64,000 nt of DNA from Azadirachta indica. Taxonomy: Eukaryota; Streptophyta; Magnoliopsida; Sapindales; Meliaceae. The DNA lies in contig CM040453.1 in the NCBI GenBank assembly GCA_022749755.1, positions 14,517,368 to 14,581,367 on the forward strand. Direction: 5' to 3'. A program made the position numbers and the translations under genes. Shown piece after piece: positions 1-11,584 of the stretch; position 1 is the first letter of the stretch; every line of letters begins with the position of its first letter. Under the pieces are notes generated by a model. It was given only the letters and a program-made list of their open reading frames with translations. It was not told the DNA's origin and ran no database searches.

Positions 1-165
1 AAATATCCAAGCAACATGACCTAAATTAGGTGAAAGTATTCAGGCGGTGTCATATGTGACTTTATTAAAACCCCAGAAGATCTACAACGTAATATTAGTA
101 GTTGTATATATAATATGAAAAAAAAACAATTTAAAAGAGGAAAGATAGACAATTTCATATTTCAA

Positions 166-275
166 TTATTTTGAACTTTGTCCCCTTAGTTTTTGATATA
201 TATTAGATATATCACCAAGTTTTTGACAGTTATCAATACACCCCCACTTAACAGCAATTTAATGTTAACTCTAAC
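166..275 (+). repeat. MULE left terminal inverted repeat
   Basis: Matches the reverse complement of 6638-6744 with scattered differences. Shared landmarks include TCAATACACCCCCACTT and GTTAACTCTAAC. The outermost shared part is ATTATTTT followed by (G/C)AACTTT. Confidence 0.85.
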
Positions 276-357
276 TGATTCTACAAAAATGAATGTTTTG
301 CCCTTGCTTTAATTATATTGACTATGCAATGACGAGATAGCTTATATTTGTGTAATA

Positions 358-391
<34 letters not shown>
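358..391. repeat. (ATT)n microsatellite
   Basis: About ten uninterrupted ATT units just inside the MULE left inverted repeat. Confidence 0.95.
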
Positions 392-393
<2 letters not shown>

Positions 394-608
394 CATAATA
401 AGCATTAAAATATTATAAATTGGACAAAACAGCTTATATTTGCGTAATATGCATTTAAAATATTATAAATTTAAAAAGATTTGAATTTTGAAAATAAAAA
501 ATCAAATCGTTGGCAAATCAGTAGTGTATAAGCAGGGCCTGAACAACTCCAATTAAATGCAAACCCATACCCTTAGCTAACACAACTTAATAAATTCTCT
601 TTCTCCAA

Positions 609-1034
609 ATGTCTTTATCAATGTCGGCACAAAATTCAAATAGAAACATTAAAAAACATGAAATCAATAGAGTTTTGCTAAAATTTCATAACAAATCATG
701 TGACTATGGCATGAGATCTACTGTAAGAATTTTGGAATCTACCAACAATCCATACAAATTATACTATTGTTGTCCTAAGAATAGTAATAAGTGTTCATTC
801 TGCAAGTGGTGAAAGCCTACAATGAAGGAATACAACATTATCATGGGAAGGTTTGCTGAAGATGAAAGTAAAAATGAGGAACTTGGCTAGCAAAACCAAC
901 CACACATTGACATAGACCGAGTAATAAGAAAAATGAGTGAAATGCACAAGGCAACACAAAAGCTACTCCACATCATTATCATCCTACTGATTGTATACTT
1001 AATCATATTGTTAAGGGATCCAAATACATTATAA
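609..1034 (+). pseudogene. GRF-type zinc-finger ORF carried by the MULE, with two in-frame stops
   Basis: One reading frame runs from ATG 609 to TAA 1032-1034 but is interrupted by TGA at 810-812 and by a TAG near 889. The first part has the spacing of a GRF zinc finger: CDYG, then ST and NP, then YYCCP, then CSFCKW. The part after the second stop encodes a short charged stretch and a hydrophobic C-terminal segment (about LLHIIIILLIVYLIILL). That is the usual layout of small plant GRF zinc-finger proteins with a C-terminal membrane anchor. GRF fingers are presumed nucleic-acid binding. It converges with the transposase inside the same inverted repeats, so it may have been a second gene of the element or a captured host gene. 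I judge it non-functional. Confidence 0.7.
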
Positions 1035-2012
1035 GTTATGAAGTTAATAGGTGAATGAATTACCACCTCATGTAACAGTTAATGGTTTCAATATGAATAC
1101 ACAAGCAACTCTGTTATCATGAAGGCATAAGATTACAAAAATGATTGTGCTTGTACAAAAATTTATCTATTTCATATAAAAAAATATTAGTTTTCAACAA
1201 AAGCACCTGCAATATTTGCAATTTTAGCACTTATAATGTGAGACAAAAAATTTACAATAAAGTTATACACAAAAAATATTGGCCTAAACACAGCTATCAA
1301 CTCACATAGTGCCATAGAAACCATCTTCAGATTTACTATATCATAGCCATAAAAAGTGAAATAAAAAAAATTATATTATCAATTTAGTCAGTTCTATGTA
1401 CAGGGATTTGTGGCATTATGGAAGCTGTGCATCCTATTGTTGAACACTATGTTAAAAGCTTAATCTATATAATAGGTGCTTGTGTTAGTGCTCTTACTAG
1501 CAGAAGCATTGAAATCAAATTTCCCTACAGGTTGGAAAGCAAGTACACAATGAATATATACTTAATACATCAATGGAAATAAAGGTTTGTATGAATGTAA
1601 ATAAAAAACCTTGTTGTCAATCATTGTATTAATGCTTTTCCCTTGTTTGCTATCTTTATTCATGTGTTTCGTATATCCGAAGTTCTTCTTGAGCATTGAA
1701 CAGATTGCATTCCAATTTTAATTGAAATTCTAATACTTCTAGTAGCCAAAATTCTTCTCCCTTTTACCCCAATCCAATCATCACCTAATCCTCTTTTCGA
1801 TCTAGGTCTTACTGATGAGTTAGTGCCTTCATTTGCTTACTGTTGCTGAATCATAAATTGCTAGGCTATGCATTTGTACTTGCGAATGTTGCAAAATGTT
1901 AATAACTCATTGCAAAACCTGTGTATTAGCTTGATATCCAGTAAAACGTAAAACATGGACTTATCAAGACTATTAGCTATTACTCCTTTGAATGTATATC
2001 CTTCACATGCTT
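1035..2012. other. MULE interior with no recognisable gene
   Basis: AT-rich sequence between the two convergent broken ORFs. No open frame of note. A fragment around 1325-1350 resembles the sequence at the start of the 172 bp tandem repeats at the other end of the element. Confidence 0.5.
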
Positions 2013-4734
2013 CTAGTAAACAAAAACCAAAACATAAGTATCAAACATTAACAATACTCTTACACTATATCGCCTTGTCATTTTATGTACTTCTACGAGA
2101 TTAACTGAGCAACCTTTTTTGTTGTGTCCATGCAACCCACACACATTGCACTTTAATGCATATCTTTTTCGATGTATAGAGACCTCATCCGATTCTCTTC
2201 TCCTATTGAGTTTTGGCCTACCAATAAACCTTTTCATCAATAGAGGTGGTATGATATCGACTTGCTCATAAGGCCACATGCTTTTGTCTACTATCGAGTA
2301 AAGCATGCCCTTGTAAGCTGTAAGAAATATTTCTTTCTTAAAATAATCACCAATGTAATCACAAACATCTCCTCTATTATGCATAATAAATGGGAAGGCG
2401 TGCTTACATGGTCTACCACTAACATTCCAAGCACCACAGTCACATGCTCTGTTCTATAAGTTAACTATATTCGTCCTTCCTTTGTCGTCGACTTCAAAGA
2501 AAGTGTCACTTGCTGGCATTATACAGTGCCAATTTGTTTCTAAACCTTGTTGTAAATCCGTTGTGTTACACTATTATTCCATGCTGCAACCTCCTTCTTT
2601 TTGTTATTAAATCTCTTCATTAATCATTTTCGAATGTACTCGCAAATATGGATGATAAGAAGCTTTTTTGTGTCTCCAAGTCAAGCATTGAAGGATTTTG
2701 ATATGTTGTTTATTGTGTGGTTGGACTTGCAATTTTTGTCAAATGTATAAACTGATCAATGCTTTGGGTGAATCTTCAACAGTGTATACCAAACACCAAC
2801 ATCAATGTTCTTAACTGTTTCTATTACTTGTTGAAATGCTTGGCTATTTAAAGCTTAAGTTGTGGTCCAAAATATTCCTCTGAATTCAACTTTTGGATGC
2901 TTTGCTTTCACATTTGCAAGTATATGTCTTGCACAATATCGAATATAAGCATTAAGAAGTTTGAAGGGTAGAGCCAATTGGATGCCTTGTTATTGGTCAC
3001 ACATAAATATTAGTTGTCTAGATGAGTTCAAAAATGTCTTCAAGTTTGCTAGAAACCAAGTTCATATGCTAATGTTCTCAATGTTGCATATACATACAGC
3101 CAATGGGTAAATTCCTGTATTCCTATCAAGTGCCATGGCTAAAAGCAAAACTTCTTTGTAGGGGCCTTTCAAATGACATTCATCGATGCCTATAAAAGGC
3201 TTGCATCCATTGTTGAACCCTTACCTGACAACAGGGAAACCAACCCAAAATCTATCGAAGATGGTTTTTTATTCTGAGACAATGCTTCTATTCACCTTAA
3301 TTATTGCAAGAGAATCAGGCATTATATCAAGTATAAGTTAAGCATAATCTCTAACCCTTTTGTAACTGCCTTCATGATCAACTCCCCTTACTATCATTAC
3401 CTTCTTTTTAACCCTATATATCATCTGCTTTGAGACATAGACTCCATAATGTTGCCTTAAATTTGTTTGTAAAATAGCAATACTGATTTCTAGATTAGTC
3501 AGTATGTTGTCAATATACGTGAGTGCAATCCAAGTTGATGTACATTCGGGATTGTCCAAAATCTTCTAGTAAGTATGTTCTTCATGTAGGCTTTTAATTT
3601 GGTAAAAACCGCCCTTCTAGTTTTCCTTGCATGAAGCTTCCAGTTGCAATTTTATCCATGGCTCCTCATAATAACCCCTTTCCTTTCAAACTTAATTCTT
3701 CTTAATCTAAATGCAGAACTTATAGCATAATCTTATAATGCTATCTTTAATTATAGTAAGCTATCAAAGAACATTCTTATCTTGAATTGTTAAGGCCCAT
3801 CTTCAAATCTACACATCATTCTCTTTATATTTTCCCACATTATGTTTTCTAGTTGTGCTTTATCAAAGTTAAAACAAAGGCCACACTCATTGTCATCTAA
3901 CTCATAAATAAACAATAAAGCATCTTCTTCATCATCTTCACTTTCTACATCTGTCACATTTGCAACACATTTCTTAACATGATCCCCTCCACTCACTTCA
4001 TCACCCTCAGTAGATGACTCTTCATAATATCATCTTCCCTATAATCTTTATGTAACTCATTTACATTTTAAATATTTTCCTCTTGGTCATGCTGTTCATT
4101 TATTGTACCAGCTTGAAAAACTTGTGGCTGAGGGTCTTATGTGCCAAGTTATAATGTGTTTAAGAAGGCTAGTTTTGTGTTTGAGTTGGTATAGGTAAAA
4201 GGTTTTCTGTTTCACTCGTAATAAGTGAGGTATTCTTAGTGTTGCGTGTTTCAATTTTGGGCTGTTTAATACCTGTGGGAGGTGATTATACTCTGGAATA
4301 TACATTTGATGTACAATAAAATTTGTTTTGGTCAAGAGTTTTCAACATTTGTTGTAGGTAAATAAGCATATCTAAATCACTGTCAGCATTTTCGAGGCTG
4401 TATATATATAAGAAGCCTGATAGATGTCTTTGTTGGCATTTGCTCACGACTGAGCTAAAGATAGGATGATTGAGGGTTTTGTAAATAAGCCCCTTCTAAC
4501 TAGTTGACTGATAGCAAGAGGAAGTACTTTACAATAGACCTTCATTTTCCTGAACTCAAGGTTAGTATGCTTTTTCCAAATATGCAACAAATTACAATCA
4601 TCAACTATAATAAACTTTTTACTCTTCCAAGGCTGAATAACCTTCACCATGTATTCTTCATCGAACATCATGTTCCTTTTCAATGCTAGGGTAAGAATTG
4701 ATGAGCATAACTCAACTGCATCTATCTGCATCAT
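2013..4734 (-). pseudogene. MULE transposase (MuDR family), degenerate
   Basis: Scattered minus-strand fragments follow the order of a MuDR transposase. An N-terminal piece lies at 4444-4734 and an acidic piece at 3790-3996. A fragment at 3338-3559 (starts MDNPECTSTWIA, contains YGVYVSKQMIYRVKK) matches the region before the catalytic core. The core shows the first catalytic aspartate in GIDECHLKG (about 3166-3209), a second in FMCDQ with an in-frame stop beside it (about 2990), and the conserved CARHILANVK block near 2900-2935. A SWIM zinc finger, CDCG then CKH, lies at about 2392-2451. The C-terminus (2013-2384) has the GRPK linker and a CNVCGLHGHNKKGC knuckle. Stops and frameshifts separate the pieces, so it is dead. 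Confidence 0.85.
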
Positions 4735-5290
4735 GAGTGACTATATCATATTTCAAACCATGAAATTTGCTATGATACAAATATATTGATTTTCATCTTC
4801 TATAGAAGCCTACAATATTTACAAAAGTAAAATCAATAACACATTATATTATCAACTTCGACCATGACTTCAAACATTTTAGGTGATAATTATTTGTCAA
4901 AAAGCAAAAAAAAAAATGTTACAGATATCCAATAAACCACAAACAAACAAGTCTTCTCCATGCACATCAATATATATCAGCACATATGCTTAATTCATCA
5001 AAATAAATAAATGCATAACATTAACAAAATTATTCACACACAATTTTGGTTAAATGTTTCCAATTTGAATTGAAGGGTTCCTTGAAAATAGACTGAAGCA
5101 TGCATAAAATAGTACTTCACTAAAGACTAATCCCATAACCATAACTATATTCTATTACATAACAAACAAAACTAAAACCACAATCTTAGCCCAAGTCTCT
5201 GCCCAAGACATACAAGAATCAGATAAACAATGAATATATGGTCTGAAGCACAAAAAAATATAAGCATTCAATATGATATGAAGTACAAAA
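4735..5290. other. MULE 5' region of the transposase, no gene
   Basis: AT-rich sequence upstream of the transposase N-terminal fragment. The short open frames lack recognisable motifs. It grades into the ~172 bp tandem repeats. Confidence 0.5.
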
Positions 5291-5299
5291 AATTGCCCT

Positions 5300-6110
5300 A
5301 GTACCTTCAGATTTACTATATCCTTGAACCAAAACAATCCCAAACAACTTATATAATGCCACAAACAACAAGCTGTCAAAGAACATCATCTTCCCACATT
5401 ATCAAGACCATTTTTTTCAATCCAATCGCATTACCATATGCTTGAACCAAAAAAACCCAAAGGTCCACAAGCAACATATGCAGTGATCGTAATCAAACCT
5501 ATAATCAAAACCCATATTTTCAATCCAATCGCTTTACCAACCTCTACATATATGCATTTAGTATGAAATGAAGCACAAAAAATGCTCTCTTACAGTTGAA
5601 TTTACCATATGCTTGAACCAATGCAAACCTAAAGGTCTGCAAGCAACATATGCAATGACCGTAATCAAACCTATAATCAAAACCCCTATTTTCAATTTAG
5701 TCACATTACCAACCCACACATATATGCATTCAGTATGATATAAAGCATAAGAATTGCTCTCTTACATTTGAATTTACCATATGCTTGAACCAAAACAAAC
5801 CTTGCATATCCACAAGCAACATGTGTACTAACCAGTCACAAACCCATTATTAAAATCAATATTTTTAACTTAATCGCATTACTAACCTACATATATAAGC
5901 ATTCAATATAATATGAAGATAGGAAATTGCACAAGCACTGTTGAATTTACCATATGCTTAAACCAAAATAAACCCAAACAGCTTTCATAATGCCACAAGT
6001 AACATATACACTAAACATAATCGAACCCATTATAAAGGCCAATTTTTCCACTCCAATCGCATCACCAACCAACAAATATATGCACCAATATACCCCACAG
6101 CTAATAATCA
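5300..6110. repeat. ~172 bp tandem repeats inside the MULE
   Basis: The landmark TTACCATATGCTTGAACC starts at 5431, 5602, 5774 and (one base changed) 5947, giving periods of 171, 172 and 173 bp. A more diverged, shortened unit begins near 5313. Each unit also carries AACCCAT/AATCAAAACCC, TTTTCAA and ATATATGCATTCAGTATGA-like blocks. The array sits upstream of the transposase, where its 5' untranslated region or promoter would be. Confidence 0.85.
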
Positions 6111-6637
6111 ATCGATCTCAATCAAACCCACAACTAAAATTAAGCTCATTATCACTGCATGCATCAAACAGATCATTCAATCACACACAAAAGACCAAAA
6201 GTTCAGATAATTTTATCTTCCATTTTAAGTTTCAAGTTTTTCACTAACCTTAAACCAAACCACAAGAAATGAAACCGATTCACTAACCTTTTCACTTGAA
6301 AACGATTACCCAAAACTCCGTTTTTTCTTGCTTCGCATTTTTGTATCTTTCTTTAAAATCTGGAAAAAAAAAAAGCTAATGACTTATATAGAGAGTGAGT
6401 GAAGATCTTAGGTCTGACTTGGTTTGTTCGTGAATGAGCGGTAGATGGATATTGGTTTCTCTTATACTCCATTGTATTTTCCTCCATTCTCAGCTTCTTT
6501 CTCATTGTAGCAGAAAAACTTCGATGTTTGATAAGATGTGTTTCATCTCAGACTAACAATCCACCTCGAACGAAAAGCCTATTTCTTTCATTTTTAAAAT
6601 CATTACAAATGAAATACCTTTTTTATCCCTTAAATTG

Positions 6638-6744
6638 TTAGAGTTAACAATAGGCTGCTGTGAAGTGGGGGTGTATTGATGACTCTCAAAAAATTAGTAG
6701 TATTTCGATATATGTCAAAAAATAGGGGTAAAGTTGAAAATAAT
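6638..6744 (-). repeat. MULE right terminal inverted repeat
   Basis: Reverse complement of the left repeat at 166-275. It contains AAGTGGGGGTGTATTGATGA and GTTAGAGTTAAC. Confidence 0.85.
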
Positions 6745-6745
6745 C

Positions 6746-6895
6746 CTTTATATTTTTACAATAATTATTGAATTTAATATTTTTAATAGTTGAGATTAAT
6801 TTTAATATATATAATTAATATACATATTAAATTTAATCTCAATTATTAAAAAAATTTTAATTCAACAGTTTATAAAATAGTGTAAGTGTATATCT
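6746..6895. repeat. Small fold-back element (MITE-like)
   Basis: A near-perfect imperfect palindrome. TTGAATTTAATATTTTTAAT near 6768 pairs with ATTAAAAAAATTTTAATTCAA near 6845, and the inner arms contain GTTGAGATTAA and TTTAATCTCAA. It directly abuts the MULE right end. Confidence 0.6.
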
Positions 6896-7249
6896 AAAAA
6901 TAAAACTATTGATCCATCCCCTTTAAAATTATCTTCACAAACTTTATTTATTAGTTTAATTTATGCATTTGGATAAAAATAAGAGTAAGAAGGTGCATAA
7001 CAGTAATTCTAATAGGAAAAATAAATAAATTATTCAAACCAATAGAATTTTTTTATTAACATAAATTCATGCATGTATTTTTTAAACCAATTAAATTAAA
7101 GTATTTTTTAAACTAATATATTATTTTTCTAATTTAAGTGAAATTTGATAAATGTTTAATAATTTTTAAAAATCATTAGTTCAAATAAACAACTCAATTA
7201 ACTAAAAATAATCAATGCTTATTTTTCATGTATAACTAAAATTGAGGAT

Positions 7250-7490
7250 GGATCAATAGCTTCTTTTTTTTTTTCTGCACTTTTTTATTTATCAATTCTT
7301 AATTTTTGAATTTAAATACAGACAATGGTTGAGATTAAATTTAATATGTACTTTAATTATGATATATTAGTTAAATATTAATTATATGTTTTAAATTTAA
7401 TTTCAACTATTAGATATACTTAGATCTAAATATTAAGAATTAATATAAAAAAGTGTAAAAAAAAAATGGGGTTGCTAATGTTTATCAATA
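7250..7490. repeat. MITE-like fold-back element, related to the one at 6.8 kb
   Basis: Inverted arms of about 90 bp. The left arm has GCACTTTTTTATTTATCAAT, TCTTAATTTTT and GGTTGAGATTAAATTTAATA. The right arm has TTTAATTTCAACTATTAG, ATTAAGAATTAAT and AAAAAAGTG. The GTTGAGATTAA core is shared with the fold-back at 6746-6895, which suggests one family. Confidence 0.6.
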
Positions 7491-9040
7491 AAATTGATTA
7501 GTTACATCTTAATTTAATATTGTTTAGGACTTGCTTTTCAACGCATTTTCAAATAAAGTTTTTAGTTAATTTTCGCGGGGAAGGGAGGATGATTTTATTA
7601 AATAAAAGATTGTTCAAAATTTTAATTAATTTTAGCTTCACAAGAAGACAAATTAAAAATAATTGAATAGAAGCAATAGTAATTGAATTGTATACACGTT
7701 CACATCATTAATTGATAAATAAAATAATAATTATTTTATGATACCATTTTAAATTCTTCACCGCCCCACTTTGAATTATTTACAATCATGCACACAATCT
7801 ATCATATGTTACATTTATGAATTAATTAAATATTTGATATACTATATTTCAAAATAAATGGTTAAAAGCAAGTATATTTATTTATGAATTTTATACTAAA
7901 ATAATATATGAGTATATAATGTATTGAAATGGACATTAAATGTATATTTTATCTTTATGGTAGCATTATATAGTTTGAGGAAGGATACACTTGAATTTAT
8001 ATGATTTATGGCAGCACGATTAATTATTATTTAAAAAATTGAAAAGTTGATTATCAAAAATCTAATTTTTTGAAAATTTACTGTAAAAAAGAGCGAATTT
8101 GTTAAAAATAATTTCAAAGATATTTTATTCAATAACTAAAAGAAATTTTAGTTTATCAAAATTACTTTTAACTATTCTAATAATAATTTTTAATATGACC
8201 TTACAAAATTATATTTTGCATGTGTTATTGAGTAGTAATCATAATTAAAAAAAATATGTACTAATGAAATAAATCTTCACCACAGATGGATAATAATATA
8301 TATATATATATATTTTTAAAAATTGTGCTCTTATTATTAATTTTTAAGTTTTTACTTTTCCAATTACATTAACAAATAAGTTTATCATATCATAAAATAG
8401 AAATTTTTATATAGTTATTTTTTCTTACATTATTTTATCAATGTTATTATTGATATATATTATATAAATTGACATAGAATATCACAGTCCATCTTATTTA
8501 TTTTTGTTAATAGTATTGATTTTATGTTTTTATTAATCAATACTATCATGTTATGTTAGTTTTATTTAGTATTTTGATATTTTTATTTTTTGAATTATCA
8601 TTATACAAACTCACATAACATAAAAATATTGATTATTTGAGATTAATTTTATAACAATTTTTTTTTCTAAATTATGGAATTAATTTTACAACACACGTTT
8701 GTCATTCATAAATAAGTTATATGGACCATTTCAAGATTATTTTTTAACATTTGATTTGTCGTTTCGCAGTAAAATATGGAACAACACGTAATTCACATGA
8801 TTGAATAGTAATGTAAATTATTATTATTATTATTAGTATGGAATAGGATAATACCGACATATATAATTTTAAAATCCTATAAATTATTTAACTTATTTTT
8901 TAATAAGGTATGGGACAATCTACAACAATCACAATTTTAAACAAATTCTTGGGCAACTTTTTAACCATTTAAATTACAATTAATACATGGAATTAATTTA
9001 TATTAAAATTACTGTTTAAGAAAATTGTCGTATACCTTCC
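7491..9040. other. AT-rich intergenic sequence, no gene
   Basis: About 1.5 kb of very AT-rich DNA with no coding signal. It contains a (TA)n run at 8296-8312 and an ATT run near 8820. Confidence 0.6.
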
Positions 9041-10045
9041 CGATGTTTGGAGAAAAATATATATCCCTCTCAAGTTTAGTTAAATAGACAGATTCCTTGA
9101 ATTACTATATAGTCATAAAATGACTATTTTACTATTATATATTTAAAAAATATATTAATTAACCATTTTAACCTAATTATTAATATATAATAATCAATAT
9201 AGCCTTATAGTTTATTTTTTTATAATTTTGTATTCAAATATTTTTGAAAATTAATCTCTAAATTATTATTAATATTTTAAATAATTTTATCATCATTATA
9301 TTAATAATATTCAATATTTTTCAAAATATTTGATTGTAAAAATTATATAAATTATTCAAATTTTTATTTATAAATTAATACAATTACGTATAAATTATAT
9401 AAATATTCTCAAAATTGTGAATAATATAATTTATATAATTCAAATATTATTTGGGTTTTGTTTTAATTGATTGTGTTATAAATTAAGAGTATTTGATTAT
9501 AAATTGTATAAATTATTTAAGTTATTTTATTTATAAATTAATATAATTATGTATAAATTATATAATTATTTTCAAAATTATAAATTATTCAAATAATTAA
9601 AATAAATTCAAACTAATATTTGAATTTCATGAATATATTATTTATAATATTTTTGATATATAAATTTCAAATATTCAATATGACAAATTTATTTATTAAA
9701 AATATTCTCAAAATATAAATAATATAATTCATGTCATCCAAGTATTATTTAAAATTTATTTTAGTTGATTGTGTTATAAATTAATATAATGATAATAATT
9801 TTTTTTAAAATATTAATAATAATTTAGAGATTAATTATAAAAATTATTTAAATAATAATTACCAAAAAAAATCATAAGGATATATCAATTATTATATATT
9901 AATAATTGAATTAAAATGATTATTTAATATACTTTTTAAATATGTAAGAGTAAAACAGTTATTTTTCTTAACTGCATAGTAATTTAGGGAATATTTGAAT
10001 ATTTAGCCAAACTTAAGGAGATATCTATTTTTCTCAAAACATTAG
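9041..10045. mobile_element. ~1.0 kb fold-back transposon (non-autonomous)
   Basis: The left end (ATGTTTGGAGAAAAATATAT, then CTCAAGTTTAGTTAAATA, then TTGAATTACTATATAGT) matches the reverse complement of the right end (ACTGCATAGTAATTTAGGG, GCCAAACTTAAGGAGATATC, TTTTTCTCAAAACATTAG). The match continues inward for well over 170 bp, through TATTAATATATAATAAT and ATTAATCTCTAAATTATTAT-type blocks. No coding capacity. The family is not recognised and no target-site duplication is obvious. Confidence 0.75.
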
Positions 10046-11400
10046 CAATTTTCCATATTGTTTATATCAATCTTAAAGTTGATAGATTATGTAAAATTTT
10101 TGTAAAAATATTCTATTTTAATTCATAAAAATATAGAATTTATACTGTAAATACAAACTCAATCTCCATATAAATTATTATTTTCAAACTGATATAGCAG
10201 AATAGTATTGATCAAACAAAAATACAAAATCAATATAATTAAAAATAATAAATAATATGAACTATATGACAATTATACAATAATATTATCTTACTTTATA
10301 TCTCATAATTTGTAATACTAATACTATTGTTTATGTGCTGCTACACATACAAACTCATAAACAAAATCATTGATATAAACTAATTCACAAGTACTATGTT
10401 ATTGTGACATGTCTTATATTTTTAGGGGAATAATAAAAAGTAAAATATATAAGATGTAGCAATAATATAAAATTGTCATAATATCTTCTATCAGTGAAGT
10501 TTGTATAACAAATTGTATTCTTAGCATTATTGAGAATATAAACTCCTATGACAATACTATATGTTCATTACATGCCTCATATTTAACGTTTTCAAATTAA
10601 TTTGTATCAATTAATTAATATAAAAATTTATAGGTAGTAATACTCTAAATTTAAACATAAAAATTGATAATTTAATAGTATATTTAGGATTAAAGTATTA
10701 TAACTTTCAAAATAACAAGTAGTAAAGTATAAACACAGAAAATATCAGTAAATATTAATTTTTTCTAAAAAATATTTTTCAAGTATTTTAACTAAAAATA
10801 ATGCTATGGTTACCCTTTTAAATTTCTCTTAAAATCTCTTTTTTTCTATAATTTTAATATTAATTAAAAATTAGATAAAAAAAAAGACATTTACTTAAAT
10901 TCGCATATTTTAATTTATATTAAACATTCATTAAACTCTATTATGCATATAATTCATTTAGCACTTCTAATTTTTAACTTTTATTTACCATAAACTATCT
11001 TTCTTAAATCCTGAATAAATAAATTTTTTATTCTTTACAAATTTATAAAAATTTTAAATTGATAAGAAACTAATCTTAGAGAATAAATCACAAACAAAAA
11101 TTTTCAATCACAATTTAAAATTGAGTGAAAATTAATGTATCTATTATAAATTAATTCAACATTTTTAAAAAATCAATTAATTATTTTTAAAAAAAAAAAC
11201 GAAAATGCTAGTATTTGCAAAAAAAAAGTGAGAAAATTATTTTTAAAATTAATGAAATATTATAAAAAAAAAATTGTTATTTTAATGCATTTTAATGAAA
11301 TAAATAAACCAAATATAAAAATTTTTAAAAGATGACAATAACATTATTCTTTTAATTATTATACCTTCCTAGTAGAAGTCCAACAATTATGAACATCCCC
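10046..11400. other. AT-rich intergenic sequence, no gene
   Basis: AT-rich DNA between the fold-back element and the 3' end of the plastid-protein gene. A weak inverted pairing is visible between about 10,265 and 10,480 (GACAATTATACAATAATATT against its partner). No coding signal. Confidence 0.5.
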
Positions 11401-11584
11401 AAGATGTTAAGAATTTGAAGCTGTAACCAAACATATCAAAATGGAATTTTTTCTATTTCCTTGATATCCAAATTTAGTAGCTTTTACAGTGTCAAAATAC
11501 AATCAACCATTTTGGCTGAGACCTCAGTTTCCTTATGTACACATGCAACAATTCGGCAATGGAAACTGAGAAGCAAAAATCTTC

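Larger units (their letters stand above)
166..6744. mobile_element. Mutator-like element (MULE), decayed
   Basis: A ~6.6 kb DNA transposon bounded by ~110 bp terminal inverted repeats (166-275 and 6638-6744). Inside lie a broken MULE transposase on the minus strand, transcribed from the right end, and a broken GRF zinc-finger ORF on the plus strand, transcribed from the left end, so the two converge. I see no clear 9 bp target-site duplication at the inferred edges, so the ends may be off by several bases. Neither reading frame is open, so the element can no longer make its own transposase. Confidence 0.85.

Noticed and set aside
358..391. CRISPR-like or regulatory array
   Set aside because: It is a simple ATT microsatellite in a plant transposon. 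No CRISPR array is present or expected in this genome.
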